From JAHBXL01 sp964409775 (GTDB taxonomy: Bacteria > Planctomycetota > Phycisphaerae > Phycisphaerales > UBA1924), in NCBI GenBank assembly GCA_964409775.1, contig CAYPEI010000003.1:62001-126000 (forward strand): DNA of 64,000 nt, given 5' to 3'. The position numbers were made by a program, and so were the translations under genes. The notes beneath the pieces were generated by a model. It saw nothing but the letters and a program-made list of their open reading frames with translations, made no database searches and was not told the origin of the DNA. Of this stretch, positions 16,482-25,767 are shown in pieces. Positions within the stretch are counted from its first letter, which is position 1, and the number at the start of each line of letters is the position of its first letter.

Positions 16482-16790
16482 TCACACGATCTCCCCGATG
16501 GTCCGCTCAAACGCGATGCCCCGCTCCGGCGGGAACCGTTTCAACCCGTCCGCCCGGAGCGCCGGGGCATGCACCGCCACATACCGGTCGAACAACTCAC
16601 GCGTCGGGAAGATGTACTGCGTCATCACCCGCGGCCGACCGCTCACGGGCTCAAGACGCACGATCATCGCCGAGTGCGCCCCGTGCGACACCACCGCATC
16701 CACGTGCCCATCCTCCAGCCACGACGTGTACTCCGACGCCGTCGCCTGATCTGGAAGCGTGGCGATCACCATGTAGCAGATCCGCGTCAT
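16482..16790 (-). CDS. DUF4286 family protein
   Basis: A 102-residue small soluble protein of the DUF4286 (ferredoxin-fold, dimeric alpha-beta barrel-like) family: 'YMVIATLPDQATASEYTSWL' and 'VDAVVSHGAHSAMIVRLEP', then 'YIFPTRELFDRYVAVHAPAL', as in homologues. The family has no defined function. ATG at 16790; the upstream reading through the terminator region is rejected. The stop lies 26 bases before the chosen start of the esterase gene. Confidence 0.8.
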   Translation of the reverse strand: MTRICYMVIATLPDQATASEYTSWLEDGHVDAVVSHGAHSAMIVRLEPVSGRPRVMTQYIFPTRELFDRYVAVHAPALRADGLKRFPPERGIAFERTIGEIV

Positions 16791-16817
16791 GCAACCAGCG
16801 TAGCCGAAGTGAAAGAG

Positions 16818-16853
16818 AAAAGGGACCCCGGCAGGCTTGGCCGGGGCCCCTTT
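16818..16853 (-). terminator. Rho-independent terminator of the large beta-helix gene
   Basis: On the minus strand a 14-base stem (GAAAGGGGCCCCGGC pairing with its partner, one mismatch) is followed by TTTTCTCTTTC. It lies 38 bases past the stop at 16891 and before the DUF4286 start. Confidence 0.75.
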
Positions 16854-16890
16854 CAACACATCCGGATCTCGGATCGTCCCTCGATCCGTC

Positions 16891-19800
16891 TTACGGGCAG
16901 CCCGTGAACCACGCGCTCAGGAACAGGAAGATGTCCGCGACATCCGCCTCATGATTCCCGTTCAGGTCGACCGTGCATTCGCCCGCCCGCGGGTCGCCCG
17001 GCGGCGGCGCGGGGAGCAGGTCCACGTGCTTCTTCGTCGCCACCAGGAACGCGAAGTCCGCGTCGGCCGATCGCCAGTTGGGGATCTGCCGCCCCGGCGC
17101 GTGCTCTTTGCCCGGATCGATCTTGATGATGTTCCCCGTCGTGCACGGGTCGCACGGCGGACGCACGTGGGCGAAGTACGCCCGCTCCGCCGCCGAGAAC
17201 GTGTCCCGCACCGACAGCGACAGCCAGTAGTTCTGGCTCGGCTGCAGCGTCAGCGCCTGCGGCCACGTGCAGAAGAACACCTTGTACGCCTTCACGTTCG
17301 TCCCATCGACACGGATCCCGGTGTAGCCGAGGTCCACCACCCGGTCCGCCACCCGCGTGTAGTACGGTGTGCCGTTGGGCAGCAGGAAGTTCGGCACGCG
17401 GCAGTCATTCGTGTAGATCTCCAGGTGCGCCTCGAAACTGATGCAGTTCGTGAAGATGTACCCCTCGATGTAGCACACCTCCTCAGGCTCGCACGTGTTG
17501 ACCACGAACTGGTCCGCCGCGCGGGAGTTCCGCGCCGTCAGGTTCGACTTCTCCGAGCGCGTCCCGTACGCGATGAACGGCGGGTTGCCCGGCGGCTGCG
17601 CATCCGCTCCGCCAAGGTACGGCTTCCCGTTGTCCCAGATGATCGGGCACGACTCCCCGATCAGGCAGAACTGCAGGTCCGCGCACGGGTGGCAGCACGG
17701 ATCGAAGTCCTGCCACGGGCCCGATGCGCCCTCCATGTAAATCGGCCGCAGCCCCAGCAGCGTCGGCCGCGGCGGGTTGCCCGGCAGGCCCGTCGACACC
17801 CAGAACGCCTCGAACGAGTTGTCCTGCGTCGGCGCGATCGCCACCAGCGACGCCCAGTATGTCCCGCCCTTCAGCCAGAAGCAGTCCAGGAAGAACTGGA
17901 ACTGGTACAGCCCGAAGCCGTCCGGGCCCGCCTGGATGAACGCCGCGCACTCGGAGTCAAACTCCTTCACCAGTTCCGCCGGACGCCCGTTGCAGTCCGT
18001 GAAGATCCTCAGTTTCGCGTGCAGCGCCAGCGCGGGGTTGGCCTGTTTCACCAGCATCTTGCCCGTGAACGTCGTGATCCGGTGCATCGCCGACGGGCAC
18101 AGATAGAAGTCGTCGGCCGACTTCACGATAATGCCGTCCGTCGTCGAGCGGTCAAACGACCACTCGCCGTTCACGCCGTCCCACTCGCCCGTGTGCCACA
18201 CCGAGTACACCTCCTGCACGCCGGCCGAGTTGTCCTTGCACGGGCATGGGATCTCGCAGCACTCGCCCGTCGGTGCGATGCACAGCGGGTTCGAGTACGC
18301 CGCGTTGCACCGATCGCTCGTCTCCGGGCAGTTCGGGCCCGACAGGTCCGAGTAGTTCACCCGCACGCGGTAGCACGTCGCGTCCGTCGTCGGGTCGAAC
18401 GAGCGGATCTCCAGGCAGTTGGCCGTCTGGCCGGGAATGTCCTGCCACGCGCCCACCTGCGCCACCGTCTGCTTCTGCCACTGATAGCACAACGGGCCCT
18501 CGGCCGACGTGATCGTGCAGCACAGCACGATCCTCGCGCCCGGGCAGTACAGGCACCGGCCCTGCGTGTCCGTCTGGCCCGAGTCGCACGGCAGCACGCA
18601 CGCCGTCACCTGCGGCCGGACATCCAGGCACCCGCACCCCGAGACCACCCACGGGCACTTGTCCGTGTTGTTCGGATCGCACACCCGGATCCGGAAGAAG
18701 TAGCACTGCTCATCTGCCTGCTGCACCGATGGCAGGCAGTACGAGAAGTTGAGCGACTGTCCCGGCGTCCACGTGCCGCTCGAGACCACCGTGCCCTCCA
18801 CCTGCGAGCCGCACGTCGGCTTGCGACGCCACTCCCAGCACATCGCCGTCGTCCCGGTATAGGTCACCGTCGCGTTGAAGCAGCGCGCTGAGCCCTCGCA
18901 CGTCGCCGTGTCCTGCGGGTTCACGGTGATCACCGGCTGCGGCCGGACCGTCAGCGAGCAGTTGCTCGACCGCGTCGTGCAGTTCGGGTCCGCGCAGTAC
19001 GCCTTGATGTAGTAACTCCCCGACAGGTTCTGCGCCTGCGCCGGCGTCAGCCCGTTCAGGTTCCAGACGATGCACGTCTGGTACTGATCGTTCCCCATCG
19101 GCTGCGTCGTGATCGACACGCCCGCCGGGCTGCCCGACGTCACGATCAGGTCGTCGCCGTCGACGCCCGGCTGGCCCACATCCTTGTACCACGTGATCAC
19201 CGGCGTGCAGCCCGAGGGCGCCGTGATCGTGTAGCAGCAGTCCTGCATCCCGCCCGCTCCGCCCGCGCTGCCGCCGCACACCAGCACGCTCCCACCGCCC
19301 GTGATCGCCGGCGGGCAGAACACCGTCAGCCGGGCGCACGTGCTCGTCACCGTGTTGCACGTAGAGCCGCCGCTCCCGTCGCAGTAGGACACAATCACGT
19401 AGTAATACCCGTTGTCATCCTGCGCATCCTGCGGTTCGCCCGGGCAGCGCGCCCGCGCCGGCAGGAACGACAGCGTGCTCGAGGTTGCGCCGGGAATGAG
19501 CGTGCCGTCCATCCCCGTGCCCGAGCACGGCGTCGCACGACGGTACCACTGATAGCACAGCGGCGAGGAGCCCGATGCCGACACGCTGATCGTCGTCGGC
19601 GTCCCGTCGCACACCGAAGACGGCAGCGGCTGCGCCGTGATGTTCGGCGTCAGCGTCACCGTGATGCATGCGCACGCTGCGACACGCTCGACACACGGCA
19701 GGTTGATGTTGTTCCCCGCCTTGAACTTGCCCCGGTTCGTCCCGACGCACGAGCGGCGCTCCAGCACCGCGTAGTAGCACCCCGCATCCGCCGCCTGAAC

Positions 19801-22179
19801 ACCCGCGATGCACAACCGCCCGTTGATCACGGTGAACCGGCTGTTCGGCACGTTCGTGCTCACCACCGTGCCCGGCAGGGGGTCGCTCAGGCTGCCCGGC
19901 GGGCAAGGAGCGCCCGCCGAAAGCCGCCGCCACTCAACCACCTGGAACTCCTGCGGGCAACTCGTCGTCACCAGCGGGTCCAGGACCACGTTGTCACCGA
20001 CGCAATACGAGCACGACGCGTTGTCGGTCAGGTTGACAGGAGCGTCGCACGTTCCGCCCGACCGCTGCTTGCACGTAACGCTCAATGTCGCCCACTGGAA
20101 GCCCGGGCTCTCGTCGGCGCCCATGTCCGCCTCGCAGGCGATCGGGCCGCCCGCCGGAGTCAATCGCGGCGTCCGCGGCCGCGGGCCCGTCGCGTCATTG
20201 TGGAACGCGCCCTGCGGCGGCACCTGCGGGTCGTCATAGTCATAGTCGCTCTGCTCGCCCTCGGGCGTGCCCAGGATCAGCGGGAACGAGAAGCCGAACG
20301 TCGCCATCGGCACGGAGAAGATCTGCTGATACCGGCTGCTCGCCAGCGCATGACTCGCCCGGTCGATCGCCGGCGAGCACGTCGTGAGGTGCACGTCGTT
20401 GATCGCCGCGTTGGCCACCAGCGGGTCGCAGTTGATGTTCGTCACGCGAGTCGGGTCGACCGACTGGTCCGCGAACCGCCCCGGCTGGTCCACGTCCAGG
20501 TCCGAGTACAGCGCCTGCGGGTTGGCGGTCACCGCCGGGTCCAGCAGCACCACACCCGCGCCGCCGAACGCGCGGTTCGCCCCGCCCGGGCCGTTGCCCC
20601 ACACGATGCTGCCCGTCAGTTGCATCGGCGTTGCCGATGTCGAGTTCAACCACACCAGCGGCGAGCCGATCGGGCTCAGCAGCGAGCAGTGCAGCAGTTG
20701 CGGAGACGAAGCGCTCGTCCAGATCGCGCTGCCCTGCGGGCCCGTGCCCGCCACGCTGTTCCGGCTGAACACGCAGTTGTACATCCGCGGGTTCGAGCCG
20801 CCGATCACGTTCATGCCGCCGCCCCGCCGCGAGTTGTTCTCGATGAACCCGCAGTCCAGGAAGTACGGCGAACTCGACTCACGGATGAACACCGCGCCGC
20901 CGTCGCCCGCAGGTGTCGCGCCCGTCGCAAACGTCTGGTTCCGGAGGAACAGGCTCTCGATGAACACCGCCGACCGCGGCAGGCTCGAGTTGTTCCCGCC
21001 GATGCTGCTGATGTAGATCGCCCCGCCACGGCCCTCGCTCGGCAGCGCCGGCGTGGTCCGGTTGTTCTCAAACGTGCACCGGATGAACACCGGCTGCGCG
21101 TTGTCGACCAGCGACACCGCGCCGCCATCGACGCCCGACATGTTCCCGCCGCCATAGGCGTCGCCGAAGTTCGGCGGAGAGGCCGGCTCGTCGCCGCACG
21201 CGAAGTTCGCCGTATCGGGCCGCCCGAAACGGCAGTCCGTCAGTTCCAGCCGAACCGGTGGAACCGTATTGGCGAAACTCGTCCCGCTCGCCGTCATCGC
21301 GCCGCCCGCGAGCACCGCGGTGTTCCCGTAGAACTGGCAGTTGTTCACGCGCCGCTGATACCCCCCGCCCAGCCACATCGCGCCGCCTTCCTCCGTCGAG
21401 TTGTTGCAGCGGAACAGACAGTTCGTCAGCGACAGCACGATGTCCGTCTCGGGGAACGACTTGCCCGGCGCGTGGTACAGCGCTCCGCCGCGGATCTGCT
21501 CGCCCGGGTTGCCCGGAAGCCCCGCAGGGTTCGCCTGGTTCCGGATGAAACGCGTGTTCGTGCAGATCACCGTCTGTTGCGACCAGATGCCGCCGCCGCG
21601 TGTCCCCGCCACATTGTCCCGGACGATGCAGTCGGTCAGCCGGAGCGGGTTCAGCGAGTCGTGCTTGATGCCGCCGCCGTTGGTCTGCCCCGTGGTCATC
21701 GACCGTCCGTTCTGCACCGTCACCCGGTTCAGCGTCAACTGGCCGCCGTCGCCGCGGACCAGGAACAGCCGGTAGTCCGGAACGTTCCCGCCCGTCGTGT
21801 CCGCCGAGATGATCGCGTCCAGAGGGCTCGCCGCCCCGCCGAACGCCTCGATCGTCACCGACTTGTCGATGAACGGCAGGCCCGTCCGTTCATCCGATTC
21901 CGGCGTGCCGATCATCGGCGCTCGCACGATGAAGAACGGGCCGGTCCCCGGCGCCGTGTTCCGCAGCCGGATCGTGCCCCCGTTGGGGATGTTGCGGATG
22001 GCCTGGTTCAGGCAGTCACCCGCGGCCAAACCCGACGCGCCGAACGTGCCGCCGTCGACAATGAACGTCGTCGCGTTCTGAACCGTGTAACACTGCGCGA
22101 GTGTTTCACGTCCAGCGCAGAGAATCGCAATCGCGGCGAGCAGCAGAGTCCGCAGATTGATTCGTGCAGTCCGGTTCAC
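16891..22179 (-). CDS. Giant secreted beta-helix protein with Ig-like repeats and dockerin-like tag
   Basis: A 1,762-residue exported protein. Signal peptide at residues 1-28 (Ala/Leu-rich, ending 'ETLAQC'). About 40-640 is a right-handed parallel beta-helix of the chlamydial polymorphic outer-membrane type, with motifs such as 'GGGIWSQQTV', 'GGAMWLGGGY' and 'GGAVFIRESSSPYFLDCGFI'. About 650-1300 consists of Cys-rich Ig-like repeats ('CYQWYRRATPC', 'CWEWRRKPTC', 'CYQWQKQTVAQVGAWQDIPG'), in which the W...C pattern recurs four or more times. The last ~400 residues are an unassigned beta-rich region, ending in a single dockerin-like half 'DLNGNHEADVADIFLFLSAW'. Probably surface-bound or secreted; function unknown. 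Own terminator at 16818. Monocistronic. Confidence 0.88.
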   Translation of the reverse strand: MNRTARINLRTLLLAAIAILCAGRETLAQCYTVQNATTFIVDGGTFGASGLAAGDCLNQAIRNIPNGGTIRLRNTAPGTGPFFIVRAPMIGTPESDERTGLPFIDKSVTIEAFGGAASPLDAIISADTTGGNVPDYRLFLVRGDGGQLTLNRVTVQNGRSMTTGQTNGGGIKHDSLNPLRLTDCIVRDNVAGTRGGGIWSQQTVICTNTRFIRNQANPAGLPGNPGEQIRGGALYHAPGKSFPETDIVLSLTNCLFRCNNSTEEGGAMWLGGGYQRRVNNCQFYGNTAVLAGGAMTASGTSFANTVPPVRLELTDCRFGRPDTANFACGDEPASPPNFGDAYGGGNMSGVDGGAVSLVDNAQPVFIRCTFENNRTTPALPSEGRGGAIYISSIGGNNSSLPRSAVFIESLFLRNQTFATGATPAGDGGAVFIRESSSPYFLDCGFIENNSRRGGGMNVIGGSNPRMYNCVFSRNSVAGTGPQGSAIWTSASSPQLLHCSLLSPIGSPLVWLNSTSATPMQLTGSIVWGNGPGGANRAFGGAGVVLLDPAVTANPQALYSDLDVDQPGRFADQSVDPTRVTNINCDPLVANAAINDVHLTTCSPAIDRASHALASSRYQQIFSVPMATFGFSFPLILGTPEGEQSDYDYDDPQVPPQGAFHNDATGPRPRTPRLTPAGGPIACEADMGADESPGFQWATLSVTCKQRSGGTCDAPVNLTDNASCSYCVGDNVVLDPLVTTSCPQEFQVVEWRRLSAGAPCPPGSLSDPLPGTVVSTNVPNSRFTVINGRLCIAGVQAADAGCYYAVLERRSCVGTNRGKFKAGNNINLPCVERVAACACITVTLTPNITAQPLPSSVCDGTPTTISVSASGSSPLCYQWYRRATPCSGTGMDGTLIPGATSSTLSFLPARARCPGEPQDAQDDNGYYYVIVSYCDGSGGSTCNTVTSTCARLTVFCPPAITGGGSVLVCGGSAGGAGGMQDCCYTITAPSGCTPVITWYKDVGQPGVDGDDLIVTSGSPAGVSITTQPMGNDQYQTCIVWNLNGLTPAQAQNLSGSYYIKAYCADPNCTTRSSNCSLTVRPQPVITVNPQDTATCEGSARCFNATVTYTGTTAMCWEWRRKPTCGSQVEGTVVSSGTWTPGQSLNFSYCLPSVQQADEQCYFFRIRVCDPNNTDKCPWVVSGCGCLDVRPQVTACVLPCDSGQTDTQGRCLYCPGARIVLCCTITSAEGPLCYQWQKQTVAQVGAWQDIPGQTANCLEIRSFDPTTDATCYRVRVNYSDLSGPNCPETSDRCNAAYSNPLCIAPTGECCEIPCPCKDNSAGVQEVYSVWHTGEWDGVNGEWSFDRSTTDGIIVKSADDFYLCPSAMHRITTFTGKMLVKQANPALALHAKLRIFTDCNGRPAELVKEFDSECAAFIQAGPDGFGLYQFQFFLDCFWLKGGTYWASLVAIAPTQDNSFEAFWVSTGLPGNPPRPTLLGLRPIYMEGASGPWQDFDPCCHPCADLQFCLIGESCPIIWDNGKPYLGGADAQPPGNPPFIAYGTRSEKSNLTARNSRAADQFVVNTCEPEEVCYIEGYIFTNCISFEAHLEIYTNDCRVPNFLLPNGTPYYTRVADRVVDLGYTGIRVDGTNVKAYKVFFCTWPQALTLQPSQNYWLSLSVRDTFSAAERAYFAHVRPPCDPCTTGNIIKIDPGKEHAPGRQIPNWRSADADFAFLVATKKHVDLLPAPPPGDPRAGECTVDLNGNHEADVADIFLFLSAWFTGCP

Positions 22180-22701
22180 AAGCAGTCCTTTCGCAGGCCA
22201 GCGATTCTCTCAACAAACACCGATTGCGGCTACACAAGCCGGTCAATGCCACAAAAACTGGTGACGACACTCCATGCGCAGTCACTTGTCTAGGGTGGTG
22301 TACCACATTTCCGGTGGAATCAACAATCCCCAGAAATGGTGGTTTTGAGAGATTGCTGCTTTTGCTTCCGACGCCTGAAAGGGCGCGAGACCGAACTCAA
22401 GCGCAGTTTCAGCAAGATGTTGCGCACAAACTGTTCGGAGAACCCTCGGACTTGGCACAGCCCTGGTAGACCCCCGATTCTGGCAAAGTTTGCGTAGATG
22501 CCGCCGACAGTCGACGAACAGCGACCACCTGTTCCGGCAGGTCGAATTCACACAAGCAAGTGCGCTGCTCGATCGCCTTTCAATTGTCAGCGCGCGTCGC
22601 GAAAACTGCGAACGGTCCGCCGCATCTTGTGGTACTCTTCAATGTCCGAGCATTCTGCGGAGTACCCGCGCATGGCCATGGTTGCTTCACGGGTCGCCAC
22701 G
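22180..22701. other. Divergent intergenic region, no gene seen
   Basis: The 522 bases between two divergent genes for dockerin-tagged exported proteins. It is less GC-rich than its surroundings and short ORFs in it have no coding character. It must hold two promoters; I could not identify a convincing pair of elements. Small dyads such as CCAC...GTGG near 22302-22316 are visible but weak. Confidence 0.4.
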
Positions 22702-24696
22702 ATGCACCCACGCAAGAGCCCCAAGTCGACCGCCGCGGCGACGTTCATCGTCGCCTTGAGTCTCTCCGCAGCCGCGCTCGGCTCCGACTATCGCGTCATC
22801 GCGCGCACCGGTTCGCCCACGCCCTTCGGCCCCGGCGTTTCGTATCAGCAGTTCCTCGCCAACGGCTCCGACCTGCCCCGGCCCCGGCTCGCTCATCAGG
22901 GTGCGCTGTGCTTCTACTCCGTGCTGTCCGGGCCGGCCGTAACCAACTCCGATCGCCTTGCTGTCCTGCGCACCCGATCCGGATCCACCAACTCCGTCTG
23001 GCGACAGGGTCAGGAAGCCCCGGGCCTGCAGCAGGGCGTCCAGTTCACCGGGATCTCGCGCCTCGCGATGAACGCCTTCGGTGACATCTCCTACATCTCG
23101 TCGCTCACCGGGCCCGGTGTCCTCCCCGGCGTCAACGACCGCGGTGTCTGGCTCGCGACGTCTGCTTCAGGCGGGCAAGGCGCCGGCCCTTCCATCATCA
23201 CGCGCGAAGGAACCGCCGTCACCCTTTCCGGGATCCCCGCCGCCAGCATGCGATGGCTCTCAGGTGCCGATGTCGCCAACCCCGGCCCGATCGGTCCTGT
23301 TGTCGTCACCGGCGACATCGATATCCCGGGCGTCGGCGATGGTCTTGAAGGCATCATCGTCCAGACCCCTGCGGGCCTCGAACTGGCCATGGTCGCCAAC
23401 ACCCAACTCCCCGGCGCCGAGCCGGGCACGCTGGTGTTCCTCACTACGCCGGTCATCGGACCGGGCGGGATCGGCGCCTACCAGTGCACCCTCGCCGGCC
23501 CCGGCGTCGGCCAGGTCGTCGTCAACGGCATCACGATCACCACCGACAAGGCCCTCGTCGCCGGCTACGGCCAGCAACTCCAGACGCTCGCCCGCTCGGG
23601 AATGCAAGCCGAAACCGAGCCGCCGGGCGTCGCGTTCTGGACGGTGTGGGGCGGCAGCACCCGCTCGGCCCTCAGCCGCACCGGGGACATCGTCTTCTCC
23701 GCGAATCTCGCAGGCCCCGGCGTCACAACCGCCAACTGGTGGGGTCTCTGGAAGCACACCGCCGGCCGTCTCTCGCGTGTCGCGCGTCTCGGTGAGGCCT
23801 CGCCGGTCTCCGGTTCGACACTCGGCGGCTTCACGCTCTTCTCCGGCGCCAACATCCTGAGCATGACCGACGCATCCTCCGTGGTGTTCTCCGCCTATCT
23901 CACCGGCGGCAGCGTCACCACCTCCGACAACGGCGTCATCATCCACGACACAGGCACTTCACGTCAGATCGTCGCTCGAGCCGGCGTCGCGACCCCCGTG
24001 CTCCCCTTCGGGACTCGCTTGCTCAACTCCACGTTCGGAACCGGTGCACGCGTCGGCCCCGCCGGCCACGTGGCCATCGCCGCCAAACTCGAGGGTTCCG
24101 GCGTCGTCTCCGCAAACGACGTGGTCGTGCTGCTCTGGTCCCCCGATGGTGGCGGCGCACTCGAACTCGTCTGCCGCGAAGGAGACGTCATCGGCGACCA
24201 TCGAATCACCAACCTGTCTCACACCGCGCCCGACCTCCAGGTCAACGCCCGCGGCCAGATCGTCTTCACCGCAACCGTTGTCAGGACCGACGACAGCATG
24301 CAGACCCCGCGCACCGCGATTCTCGCCGCGGCTCCCGGTCAGCCTGTCCGAATCGTCGCGGTCGAGGGCGGTTCCATCCCCGATGGCGACCAGACGCTCG
24401 CGCTGCGGACGGTCCGCATGTCCGCCTCCTCCGCGCTCAACGATGAGGGGCGTGTCGCCTTCGTCGCCGCCGTCGGGCCCGGCGCCACGCTCGACGAGGC
24501 CGTCATCGACGCCGTCGCCGTCACCGTGCCCTGCCTCGCCGATCGCGACCGCTCCGGCATCGTCGAAGTCGCCGACATCTTCGCCTTCCTCTCCGACTGG
24601 TTCCGCGGCGATGCCGACTTCGACCACAACGGCCAGACCGAGGTCCCCGACATCTTCTCGTTCCTCGGCGCGTGGTTCCACGGCTGCCCGGCCTGA
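22702..24696 (+). CDS. Exported NxxGxxxF-repeat protein with dockerin-like tag
   Basis: A 664-residue exported protein. Signal peptide after the start ('AATFIVALSLSAAALG'). The body is built of recurring beta units of the 'choice-of-anchor tandem repeat NxxGxxAF' type: 'NAFGDISYISSLTGPGV', 'RTGDIVFSANLAGPGV', 'NARGQIVFTATV', 'NDEGRVAFVAAVGPG', spaced irregularly. The C-terminus has two dockerin-like halves, 'DRDRSGIVEVADIFAFLSDW' and 'DFDHNGQTEVPDIFSFLGAW'. The start is uncertain: ATGs at 22672 and 22702 both leave a plausible signal peptide; I use 22702. Function unknown, extracellular or envelope. Divergent from the giant beta-helix gene, which bears the same tag. Confidence 0.85.
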   Translation: MHPRKSPKSTAAATFIVALSLSAAALGSDYRVIARTGSPTPFGPGVSYQQFLANGSDLPRPRLAHQGALCFYSVLSGPAVTNSDRLAVLRTRSGSTNSVWRQGQEAPGLQQGVQFTGISRLAMNAFGDISYISSLTGPGVLPGVNDRGVWLATSASGGQGAGPSIITREGTAVTLSGIPAASMRWLSGADVANPGPIGPVVVTGDIDIPGVGDGLEGIIVQTPAGLELAMVANTQLPGAEPGTLVFLTTPVIGPGGIGAYQCTLAGPGVGQVVVNGITITTDKALVAGYGQQLQTLARSGMQAETEPPGVAFWTVWGGSTRSALSRTGDIVFSANLAGPGVTTANWWGLWKHTAGRLSRVARLGEASPVSGSTLGGFTLFSGANILSMTDASSVVFSAYLTGGSVTTSDNGVIIHDTGTSRQIVARAGVATPVLPFGTRLLNSTFGTGARVGPAGHVAIAAKLEGSGVVSANDVVVLLWSPDGGGALELVCREGDVIGDHRITNLSHTAPDLQVNARGQIVFTATVVRTDDSMQTPRTAILAAAPGQPVRIVAVEGGSIPDGDQTLALRTVRMSASSALNDEGRVAFVAAVGPGATLDEAVIDAVAVTVPCLADRDRSGIVEVADIFAFLSDWFRGDADFDHNGQTEVPDIFSFLGAWFHGCPA

Positions 24697-24821
24697 CCGT
24701 CCTCGGGGTGACCACACCCGCTCCCGATCCGCGTGATCCCGTGTCACGCCCCCGCGTGCCGCGATCGCTCGCCTACACTTGCCCCCCAAGGATCCCACCA
24801 CACCCCGAACGGGCCACACCA

Positions 24822-25262
24822 ATGGGCACGACCTTCCGCTGTCGACTGATTACCCGCGAAGCCGTTGTTCTGGATGAAGCCGCCACCGCCGCGGTCATCC
24901 CCGCATGGGACGGTCTGGTCGGCATCCTTCCCGGCCGTGCCCCGCTCGTCGCTCAACTCGGAACCGGCGAACTCCGCCTCGACTTCCCCGATTCCGGGCC
25001 GGCTCGCGGCGGCTCCCGTGCCTTCTACGTCGAGGAGGGCTTTGCCCAGATGGTCAACAACGAACTGACCATCCTCGCGATGACCGCCCTCCCCGCCGAA
25101 GGCATGAGCGAGGCCGACGCCCAGGCCGAGGTCGCCGAACTGTCCTCGCGGAACGTCGACGCTCTTACTCAGGCCGAAAAAGACAAAGTCCGCGATCGTC
25201 TGAACAAGGCGACCGCCAAACTCCGCACCGCACGCACCTTCAAGGCCCGCGGCGCGATCTGA
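24822..25262 (+). CDS. atpC: ATP synthase F1 epsilon subunit
   Basis: A 146-residue epsilon subunit of F1-ATPase, part of the central stalk and an internal inhibitor. N-terminal beta-sandwich: 'FRCRLITREAVVLDEAATAA', 'IPAWDGLVGILPGRAPLV' and 'GTGELRLDF', with 'FYVEEGFAQMVNNELTILA'; C-terminal helical hairpin about residues 100-146. ATG at 24822; the 50-codon upstream in-frame extension overlaps the preceding intergenic region and is not conserved. No other ATP synthase genes adjoin it: upstream is a dockerin-tagged exported protein, downstream a 505-base gap. An isolated atpC is unusual, since it normally follows atpD. Confidence 0.9.
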   Translation: MGTTFRCRLITREAVVLDEAATAAVIPAWDGLVGILPGRAPLVAQLGTGELRLDFPDSGPARGGSRAFYVEEGFAQMVNNELTILAMTALPAEGMSEADAQAEVAELSSRNVDALTQAEKDKVRDRLNKATAKLRTARTFKARGAI

Positions 25263-25767
25263 CCTTCACATCCCGTTCCATACGGTTCTTGCGCGGACGG
25301 TCTCGCTGAGTCTCCGAAGACTCCGCGGCCCGCGCACGTCCTGCGTCCCGCGGCCGCTCTGTCCGCGGCGCCGCCTCTCCGCGTGCAGGTCCTGCGCACG
25401 TCATTGCGTCCCCGATCCAGTCCGATGCCGGATTCTGCGCTCAGGCGTGCTTGAACTTTTTGTGTGCGTGATGTGCGAGGCGCTTCGAACGCGCCAATTC
25501 ACACCGTGCGCACGTTCCGCGCCCGGCCCTGCGCACGGGCTCTCGGATTGCGTGCCCCGCGCCGCCTCCGCCCGATGATCGCGGTCGAGCGAAGCGGTCG
25601 CCGGGCATCCCCGATGCCCATCGCGATACCGCCCGCTCCGCGGTTTGTGCAACCAACTCCAGTAGGCCCGTGAGGCCTGACACCGGATCTCGACGACGGT
25701 GGCGATGTGCCACTGTCAACATCCGGACCTCGGGTCTCAGCACATGCTCTTGAAAGGAGCGACTCCG
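25263..25767. other. 505-base intergenic region, no gene seen
   Basis: A GC-rich spacer between atpC and the low-complexity protein gene. No ORF in it has coding character. Small dyads are visible, e.g. GTGGC-N5-GCCAC at about 25700-25714 and AGGCC-N4-near 25664. It presumably carries the promoter and a long leader for the next gene, but I cannot point to one. Confidence 0.4.
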
